Shown here: positions 7,712 through 12,458 of the stretch, piece by piece | Numbering within the stretch: the stretch's first letter is position 1 | Layout: the number at the start of each line of letters is the position of its first letter | From: DAIPHL01 sp036771375 | GTDB taxonomy: Bacteria > Synergistota > Synergistia > Synergistales > Synergistaceae | Direction: 5' to 3' | Assembly: GCA_036771375.1 (NCBI GenBank) | Contig: DAIPHL010000058.1 | Location: 1-12,458 of the forward strand | Length of the DNA: 12,458 bases | The notes under the pieces: model-generated | What the model was told of the DNA's origin: nothing | The model's database searches: none | What the model saw: only the letters and a program-made list of their open reading frames with translations | Program-made: the position numbers and the translations under genes

Positions 7712-7824
7712 TTAAAGCACCAAGAACCTCCTGCCCAATAATAGGAGGAGTACGAGAAGGAAACGGATCCCATTCCCAGATTCAAACAACTCTCGCACGC
7801 TTTTTCCGAAACATCGAGATTCAT
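7684..7824 (-). CDS. Serine-rich small ORF, candidate leader peptide of the serine operon
   Basis: A 46-aa frame starting ATG at 7824 with GAGGGG 6 nt upstream. The frame extends in phase to a GTG at 7887, but that lies at or next to the predicted transcription start and has no ribosome site, so the ATG is preferred. Eight of 46 residues are Ser (6, 12, 20, 22, 24, 26, 27, 34), five of them within GSVSFSYSSYY (19-29); the codons at 20, 22, 26 and 27 are all TCC. The C-terminal half is also rich in aromatics (W30, W35 and many F/Y), and there are Cys at 10, 13 (CESC) and 36. No homology is recognised. Between a strong promoter and a terminator before a serine-synthesis operon, a leader peptide whose translation senses seryl-tRNA is the best reading. 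A small secreted or modified peptide gene with its own terminator is the alternative. Confidence 0.5.
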   Translation of the reverse strand: MNLDVSEKACESCLNLGMGSVSFSYSSYYWAGGSWCFNRFLFFEGF

Positions 7825-7895
7825 CCAAGACCCCTCTTCCGGTACATCGCATTCCACTTCCACAACAGCTGTCCCGATAACGATCACCGTGTCGA

Positions 7896-7925
7896 TTTAT
7901 ATCATTAAACCGATGAAGATGTCAA
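7896..7925 (-). promoter_or_regulatory. Strong sigma-70-type promoter of the serine leader/operon
   Basis: On the - strand: TTGACA (7925 to 7920), 18-nt spacer, TATAAA (7901 to 7896), with a TG one nucleotide before the -10 (extended -10). The expected start site is near 7889, giving a leader of about 65 nt before the small frame and about 325 nt before the aminotransferase gene. It is the best promoter match found in the window. Confidence 0.72.
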
Positions 7926-7929
7926 CATT

Positions 7930-7953
7930 TTCCTCGAACATATTTTCGAGGAA
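7930..7953. promoter_or_regulatory. Dyad immediately upstream of the serine-leader promoter (candidate operator)
   Basis: A perfect inverted repeat TTCCTCGAA, 6 nt, TTCGAGGAA lies 4 nt upstream of the -35 box of the leader promoter and about 64 nt upstream of the divergent + strand promoter candidate. The position and symmetry suit an activator or repressor site. There is no U-tract on either strand, so it is not a terminator. The binding protein is unknown. Confidence 0.4.
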
Positions 7954-8016
7954 TGGGAGGAAAACTCTCGTTTCGAGCCGGCCACCCCACTCGTTCGACT
8001 TTTCACCGCAACTCGC

Positions 8017-8045
8017 TTGACAAGGCGTCTCCTTTTTCTTAGGAT
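8017..8045 (+). promoter_or_regulatory. Candidate + strand promoter in the long gap before the histidine kinase
   Basis: TTGACA (8017-8022), 17-nt spacer, TAGGAT (8040-8045): perfect -35 and a 4/6 -10. It points toward the kinase gene but would give a leader of about 490 nt. A weaker, closer alternative is TTGATC (8436-8441) with an A-rich -10 near 8460. Either could drive the kinase; the far one could instead make a small RNA. Confidence 0.4.
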
Positions 8046-8537
8046 AGTTCCTGGACGGTTCGGGATCACGGCAGATGATGTCGAGTGAAAAGAGGATCGC
8101 TCGTAAAACCGAAAACAAGATGCGCAAAGGGCACGAGAACTCGCGGGAAGAGAATTCTCCGTGGGTCGAAGTATTTCGCCAGCGGTCGAAACGTCGTGCA
8201 AGGTTCAGGTCACCGATTCGAACGTGATGCCTTGAAACGCCATCTTTAACGAATCCAGGATTTGGAACCTTTGGGGAAAATCCCTTCGGCCGGAAACGTC
8301 GACGGGAAACCCCCTCTTTTCTCGGAATCGAGAAAAGAAGCGGGATTCGTTTCATTCACGAGAAAACCGGCATCTACGAATTGCAGCGAGGATCCTGTTG
8401 TGATGGCTTTTCGTCCGACTCGTGGGTCAAGTTCATTGATCCGTTTGTTCTTTCGCCCGATTAAAAACATCGTCGAAATCGGAAGGTTGCTTTGAAAAAC
8501 AGACGAACTCTCATACCCCTTTACGCGGCAGGCCGCG
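8046..8537 (+). other. Long gene-free region upstream of the kinase, with several stem-loops
   Basis: No frame here looks coding: the open stretches on both strands are short, rich in Arg/Pro/Ser and lack ribosome sites. Visible structures are a CACGAGAA/TTCTCCGTG stem with one bulge (8132-8163), CAAGG...TCAC closing on GTGA..CCTTG (8199-8234), and a perfect 10-bp stem TCTTTTCTCG-GAAT-CGAGAAAAGA (8315-8338). No known riboswitch, T-box, RNase P, tmRNA, SRP or tRNA consensus was recognised. It may be a long structured 5' leader, a small RNA, or a decayed gene. Confidence 0.35.
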
Positions 8538-11054
8538 ATGTCTGAGACAAGCGGCGCTTGCGACCATAACGGAAGGCGAACCTGTCACCCCAAAAGCGTG
8601 GCTTCTTGTCTCGTTGCATCTTCCTCGATCATTTTTTTCGTCATGACCTGCGTTATGATCTACATCAGCTACATGATCTATCGTGATACATTCTACAGCT
8701 ACAGCAATCTGCTTTGCCTGGGAAGCAACTCGCAAGCTTCGCTTCTCGTAGATGGAGATCTCGTGGAGCACTATGCTGGGACACTTGAAATAGACGATGG
8801 TTACAAAAAGTTCGCAGAGAGACTGGACAACCTGGGAACGAGAAGCGGTGCGAAATATTTTTATATCCTTTTCGACAACCACGTCCCAGGCATGTACACC
8901 TACATCTATGACTATGATACAAGCCTTGCAAAGCAGGGTGAGGAAAGAAGACATGCCCTCGGGGAGAACGAAAACAAGCAAAATTTCGAAGGAGCGGCAG
9001 AGGTTCTGGCGACCGGCAAGGGCTTCGAAGAGGCAAGACGTTACAGAGGAAAGGATTACAAAAACCTGTATTACGCTTATTCACCGATCTTCAACTCCGC
9101 GGGCAGAGTCGTGGCATTCCTGGGAACGGACATAGACACCTCTTTCCTGCACGCACAACTTTACCGCTATCTCATCGTAATGTTATCGACTTTCGTCATC
9201 GCTTTCATTCTCTTTTTCATGACCTATATGTTCGTCACAAAAGAAATTCTCGTGATCCCGATGACGCATATCACGAAAGATGCCATTCGTCTCTCCCAGG
9301 GCGACGTCAACCTGCAACTGCCGAAGGATATCACCCCCAAAAGCAACGAGATATCCCAGCTCGGCAGCGCATTCAAAAGCGTCGCCCGCAGCATCTCCGG
9401 CCTGATCCTGGACATCGAGCACATCCTGCAGGCTGTCCGGGAAGGACGCCTCGGGGAACGGACGGATACTTCCGTCTACCAGGGAGATTTTCACCGCATC
9501 ATTTCCAGAGTCAACGTGACCCTGGACGTCGTCTGCCGCCACTTCGACGCCATACCGGACGCAATCGCCTTCTTCGGACCGCAGAAAACCCTGCTCTACT
9601 GCAACGAATCGATGAACGACCTGCTGGTTTCGCTCGGCATGGAAGGGTCCGAAGAACACCTCCTCGCCCAGGTCACCGACATTCTGGACGAAACCGGAGA
9701 CAAATACGCCTCCTTCCATGAAACGCGATATTCCGGCAATCTCTCCATCAACACGCGGACAGAAGAAGTCCGAAGCTACTCGATCTCTCTTTTGTGTACG
9801 TGCCGAAAGCCTGAAACGCCCACGGGGGGATGCGGAGGGAACCATCTCCGGTGCGACAACTCCTGCATGATGCTCGTTCTCTCGGACACGACCACCTTGA
9901 CCAGGGCAAGAGACGACGCCGAGTTCGCAAACCAGGCGAAGAGCGAGTTTCTGTCACGTATGAGCCATGAAATCAGGACACCGATGAACATCATCCTCGG
10001 CCTTTCGCAGATCGCAAAGAACTCGAAGGACGTGGAAAAAACAAATCGATATCTTGAAAAAATCCACAGCTCCTCGCAGCATCTTCTGGGAATCATCAAC
10101 GATATTCTCGATCTCTCCAAAATAGAGGCCGGGAAACTGACGTTGGAGGAAAAGAGTTTCTCCATCTCCGAAAACGTCGAATTTGTCTTATCCATGATCG
10201 CTCCGCGGGCCAAGGAGAAGGGACTGTTCGTCACGCTCGAGACGAGGATCGAAAACGATGTCGTCCTGGGAGACTCCTTGCGTCTCAATCAAGTCCTATT
10301 GAACCTTCTTTCGAATGCAGTCAAATTCTCTCATCCAGGGGGGCGAATCGAATGCACTGTGGAGGAACTCCCCCAACGAAAAGACAGGAACGTCTATCGC
10401 TTTTCCGTGAAGGATTATGGCATCGGGATAGAAAAAGAGAAAATCGAGAGGCTTTTCAGCCCGTTCGAGCAAGCCGACACGCAGATCAGCCGTACTTATG
10501 GAGGCACAGGATTGGGCCTGACGATCTCCAAAAAAATGGTCGACATGATGGAAGGAAAATTCACGGTAAAAAGCGAAAAGGGAAAGGGGAGTACCTTCTC
10601 TTTCACCATACAGGTCGGCAGCGTCTTCCGTGAACAGGTTTCGACAGAGGCCGCCCCGGATTTTCCCCCGCGTGATCTCTCGAAGTTCAGAGTTCTCATC
10701 GTCGACGACATCGAAATAAACAGAGAAATCGTCGTGGAGATGCTGCGCGGAACCGACGTAAAGATGGACGTGGCCGACTGCGGAGAAAGAGCACTCGAGA
10801 TGTTTGAAGCTTCCCCTCCCCACCATTACGACGTTATCCTCATGGATATACAGATGCCCGGTATGGACGGATGCGAGACCACGGCCGCGATACGTTCCCT
10901 TCCACGCGCTGATGCCTCTTCCGTCAAGATTGTCGCAATGACCGCAAACGTCATGAGAGAAGACATCGAAAGGGCCCTATCCGCCGGCATGAACGGTCAT
11001 ATCGGGAAACCGATCGACAGCGCAAAACTGATCCTGACAATTGAAGAGATCTAG
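8538..11054 (+). CDS. Membrane hybrid sensor histidine kinase (Cache-HAMP-PAS-HisKA-HATPase-REC)
   Basis: An 838-aa two-component sensor. Order: short cytoplasmic tail; TM1 about 21-48; extracytoplasmic sensor about 50-205 ending YAYSPIFNSAGRVVAFLGTDID (180-200 region), a Cache-type signature; TM2 about 209-233; HAMP about 234-288 and a HAMP-like linker to 335; PAS-like region about 336-450; HisKA with phospho-His477 in MSHEIRTP; HATPase with N-box Asn593, G1 DYGIGI (626-631) and G2 GGTGLGL (655-661); C-terminal receiver (718-838) with Asp723/724, phospho-acceptor Asp770 (LMDIQMPG), Thr802 and Lys824. No separate response regulator or output domain adjoins it, so phosphate must pass to a protein elsewhere. 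Unusual: five Cys within residues 420-443 of the PAS region. The first in-frame start after a stop is ATG 8538, but it has only a weak ribosome site (CAGG). The ligand is unknown. Confidence 0.92.
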   Translation: MSETSGACDHNGRRTCHPKSVASCLVASSSIIFFVMTCVMIYISYMIYRDTFYSYSNLLCLGSNSQASLLVDGDLVEHYAGTLEIDDGYKKFAERLDNLGTRSGAKYFYILFDNHVPGMYTYIYDYDTSLAKQGEERRHALGENENKQNFEGAAEVLATGKGFEEARRYRGKDYKNLYYAYSPIFNSAGRVVAFLGTDIDTSFLHAQLYRYLIVMLSTFVIAFILFFMTYMFVTKEILVIPMTHITKDAIRLSQGDVNLQLPKDITPKSNEISQLGSAFKSVARSISGLILDIEHILQAVREGRLGERTDTSVYQGDFHRIISRVNVTLDVVCRHFDAIPDAIAFFGPQKTLLYCNESMNDLLVSLGMEGSEEHLLAQVTDILDETGDKYASFHETRYSGNLSINTRTEEVRSYSISLLCTCRKPETPTGGCGGNHLRCDNSCMMLVLSDTTTLTRARDDAEFANQAKSEFLSRMSHEIRTPMNIILGLSQIAKNSKDVEKTNRYLEKIHSSSQHLLGIINDILDLSKIEAGKLTLEEKSFSISENVEFVLSMIAPRAKEKGLFVTLETRIENDVVLGDSLRLNQVLLNLLSNAVKFSHPGGRIECTVEELPQRKDRNVYRFSVKDYGIGIEKEKIERLFSPFEQADTQISRTYGGTGLGLTISKKMVDMMEGKFTVKSEKGKGSTFSFTIQVGSVFREQVSTEAAPDFPPRDLSKFRVLIVDDIEINREIVVEMLRGTDVKMDVADCGERALEMFEASPPHHYDVILMDIQMPGMDGCETTAAIRSLPRADASSVKIVAMTANVMREDIERALSAGMNGHIGKPIDSAKLILTIEEI

Positions 11055-11076
11055 GACAAAAGATAAAAAACTTGTT

Positions 11077-11122
11077 GCCATGAAATTATACATGGCGGTC
11101 GTCGAAGAGGTCGGCCGCCATG
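11077..11122. repeat. Overlapping GCCATG/CATGGC stem-loops after the kinase gene
   Basis: CATGGCGGTCG (11091-11101) pairs with CGGCCGCCATG (11112-11122), 11 positions including one G-U, loop 10 nt. A third copy, GCCATG (11077-11082), can instead pair with CATGGC (11091-11096), so two folds compete. Neither strand has a U-tract beside the stem. It probably helps end the kinase transcript; the function is not shown. Confidence 0.45.
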
Positions 11123-11155
11123 CATAGAAGAGAGGTGAAGAGAAACAGTTGGTGC

Positions 11156-11180
11156 TAGTCTATAAGCAGACTATAGACTA
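11156..11180. repeat. AT-rich inverted repeat at the 3' end of meaB
   Basis: TAGTCTATA (11156-11164) and TATAGACTA (11172-11180) form a perfect 9-bp dyad with a 7-nt spacer, ending 1 nt from the meaB stop codon. An inner alternative pairs AGTC with GACT. It may act as a weak terminator or 3' stabilising hairpin for the meaB transcript, or be a protein-binding dyad. There is no U-tract. Confidence 0.4.
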
Positions 11181-11181
11181 C

Positions 11182-12345
11182 TTATTTGCGAGGGGGCCCC
11201 TCGTACATCCGCAGAAGCTCCTGCGCGGCCCCAGTCGCCGACAGTTCGCCCGCGACAACCCTTTGCTCTACGACATCGCGACTCGCTTCGACCGCAGGAC
11301 ATCTGTAGAACTTCTCCCGAAGATGATCCTCAACCATCGTGTAAACCCACGAAAGCGTCTGTTGTCTGCGCCTTTGCAGAAAAACCCCGGACGCCTTGAC
11401 ATGGTCCATAAAGTCCAGGACGACCTTCCATATCTCGTTTATCCCCGTTTTCATCACGGACGAGCAGGTATACGCGCGCGTCGTCCATCCCTCCGTCGCC
11501 TGTCTCAGGTAGTGCAGAATCCTGTCGTACTCCACCCGGGTGGCATCGGCCTTCAGTTTGTTGGCCCCATCCGCCTTGTTCACCAGAATCGCATCCGCAA
11601 GCTCCATGACCCCTTTTTTCATGCCCTGCAGCTCGTCTCCGGCTCCTGTTATGACCAAAAGCAAAAAGAAATCGACCATCGAGCGAACCGTCGTCTCGCT
11701 CTGTCCGACTCCGACCGTCTCGACCAAAATGACGTCGTACCCGGCCGCTTCGCAGAGGAGAAGAGTCTCCCTGCTTTTTCGGGTCAATCCACCCAAAGTA
11801 CCTCCCGAAGGGGAAGGGCGAATAAAGGCATTTCGTTCCTTCGCCAGATTCTCCATCCTGGTCTTGTCACCGAGAATACTCCCCTTGGTAACACTGCTGC
11901 TGGGATCCACGGCAAGTACTGCAACTTTATGCCCTTTTTCGCAGAGGACACAGCCGAGTGCTTCGATGAACGTACTCTTTCCGGCGCCCGGGACACCCGT
12001 GATTCCAACCCTGATGGACTTGCCCGTCGCATGGAGAACACCTTTGATGACCTCCTGCGCCTGTTCGAAATGGGAGGACGCATTGCTTTCGACAAGCGTT
12101 ATGGCTTGTGAAAGAACGGTCCTGTTCCCGTCCAAAACCCCTTTTATATAGTCCTCTGTGGAGAGTTTCCTCCGTCTCGGAAAAGCGATCCGAGGGGGAG
12201 GCGGTGGTAATGAGGTCATCCCATCGTGCGCATCGTCCACGCCATCCATCACACGGGTGGCAAACTCTCTCCCCGCGCCATCCGGCACCCACTCTGGTCG
12301 ATGTGTCGTATACTCCGCCCCCTTCGGTTTCACGGATTTCTCCAT
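11182..12345 (-). CDS. meaB: Methylmalonyl-CoA mutase-associated GTPase MeaB (ArgK/LAO family)
   Basis: G3E-family P-loop GTPase that chaperones methylmalonyl-CoA mutase, gating adenosylcobalamin loading and protecting it from inactivation. In the 387-aa product: Walker A GVPGAGKST (117-125), DPSSS with Asp147, the ETVGVGQSE switch region (209-217), and G4 NKAD (256-259). Older databases call the family arginine/ornithine transport kinase. It starts 18 nt after the mutase fragment, so the two form one operon. The first ~60 residues precede the normal family start (SxEDYIxGVL at 62-71) and include RPEWVP (16-21) and a PPPPP run (47-51) followed by RRRK. A shorter start at Met43 (12219) is possible, but neither start has a strong ribosome site. 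The extension reads like coding sequence, and the longer form is kept with moderate certainty. Confidence 0.93.
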   Translation of the reverse strand: MEKSVKPKGAEYTTHRPEWVPDGAGREFATRVMDGVDDAHDGMTSLPPPPPRIAFPRRRKLSTEDYIKGVLDGNRTVLSQAITLVESNASSHFEQAQEVIKGVLHATGKSIRVGITGVPGAGKSTFIEALGCVLCEKGHKVAVLAVDPSSSVTKGSILGDKTRMENLAKERNAFIRPSPSGGTLGGLTRKSRETLLLCEAAGYDVILVETVGVGQSETTVRSMVDFFLLLVITGAGDELQGMKKGVMELADAILVNKADGANKLKADATRVEYDRILHYLRQATEGWTTRAYTCSSVMKTGINEIWKVVLDFMDHVKASGVFLQRRRQQTLSWVYTMVEDHLREKFYRCPAVEASRDVVEQRVVAGELSATGAAQELLRMYEGPPRK

Positions 12346-12363
12346 TCCAGATCCGGCCGCCTT

Positions 12364-12458
12364 TTATCCGAAGACTCTCATGTTCAGCTCTTCCATAACC
12401 TTTTTGGCACAGACCGGAATCACCGTGCCGGGACCGAATATCGCAGAGGCCGCCGACC
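12364..12458 (-). CDS. Methylmalonyl-CoA mutase, C-terminal B12-binding end (partial)
   Basis: Only the last 30 codons are in the window; the gene runs off the right edge. The peptide includes AIFGPGTVIPVCAKKVMEEL, the characteristic last strand and helix of the cobalamin-binding domain of methylmalonyl-CoA mutase (the FGPGT loop lies near the nucleotide tail of B12 in the family). The stop TAA is at 12366-12364, 18 nt before the meaB start. Whether this is a separate small subunit or the end of a long mutase chain cannot be seen; isobutyryl-CoA or ethylmalonyl-CoA mutase relatives cannot be excluded on so little sequence. Confidence 0.85.
   Translation of the reverse strand, partial: SAASAIFGPGTVIPVCAKKVMEELNMRVFG

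Noticed and set aside
7616..7890. T-box or known riboswitch in the serine leader
   Set aside because: No T-box core (TGGNACCGCG-like), SAM, glycine, lysine or guanidine riboswitch consensus could be found by eye. A translated leader with competing helices explains the region better.
8199..8234. tRNA-like T-arm (GATTCGAAC) in the gene-free region
   Set aside because: No acceptor, D or anticodon arms can be drawn around it; the sequence is only a small stem-loop.
7897..8355. Open frame of about 150 codons on the - strand over the gene-free region
   Set aside because: Its product is rich in Arg, Pro and Ser with no domain pattern or ribosome site, and it runs through the dyad and the leader promoter. 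It looks like chance.
8262..8495. Open frame of 77 codons on the + strand before the kinase
   Set aside because: It has a TTG start, no ribosome site, no recognisable motif, and a similar-sized random frame on the opposite strand.
9183..9845. - strand frame of about 220 codons within the kinase gene
   Set aside because: It lies opposite the HAMP/PAS coding region of an intact kinase, and the composition is typical of antisense shadow.
11083..11093. TATAAT on the - strand near the end of the kinase gene
   Set aside because: No -35 at a suitable distance and no - strand gene follows; the next sequence in that direction is antisense to the kinase.
11149..12111. Long + strand frame (about 320 codons) opposite meaB
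   Set aside because: It is antisense to an intact MeaB with all its motifs; the product is Arg/Pro/His-rich without domains. It is a shadow of the real gene.

Overview
The window looks like the chromosome of an amino-acid-fermenting anaerobe, moderately GC-rich. It carries tungstate uptake (tupABC), arginine deiminase, a complete phosphorylated serine pathway, a large membrane hybrid histidine kinase, and the end of a methylmalonyl-CoA mutase locus with its MeaB-type GTPase. This mix fits the Synergistetes/Synergistia best, but that placement is an inference from gene content and protein flavour. No rRNA, tRNA, insertion sequence, CRISPR array or phage gene is visible.

Layout. (1) 1-2640, + strand: tupA (its start is probably upstream of the window), tupB and tupC form a tungstate ABC importer operon. 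(2) 2641-4027, + strand: a single arginine deiminase gene with its own AT-rich upstream region, ending at a perfect 17-bp stem-loop shared with the convergent operon. (3) 4121-7564, - strand: a tightly packed operon of class V aminotransferase, SerA and a histidine-phosphatase-family phosphatase. The gaps are 1 nt and a 4-nt ATGA overlap, and the three genes match the three steps from 3-phosphoglycerate to serine. (4) 7616-7925, - strand: the leader of that operon. It holds a near-consensus promoter, a 46-codon serine-rich reading frame with its own ribosome binding site, a Rho-independent terminator just before the aminotransferase gene, and an alternative helix that would consume the terminator's 5' arm. 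Together these look like a serine-sensing transcription attenuator. (5) 7926-8537: about 610 nt without a convincing gene. It contains a dyad next to the leader promoter, a divergent + strand promoter candidate and several stem-loops. (6) 8538-11054, + strand: an 838-aa hybrid histidine kinase with a Cache-like sensor, HAMP, a PAS-like region bearing a cluster of five cysteines, HisKA, HATPase and receiver. (7) 11055-11181: a convergent intergenic region with two inverted repeats. (8) 11182-12458, - strand: meaB, preceded by the last 30 codons of the B12-binding subunit or domain of methylmalonyl-CoA mutase.

The most novel part is the serine leader. The reading frame is dense in Ser codons, the competing helices are mutually exclusive, and the geometry has the sense expected for induction by serine shortage. 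Second is the likely use of a histidine-phosphatase-type, metal-independent phosphoserine phosphatase in place of the usual SerB. Third is the cysteine cluster in the kinase.
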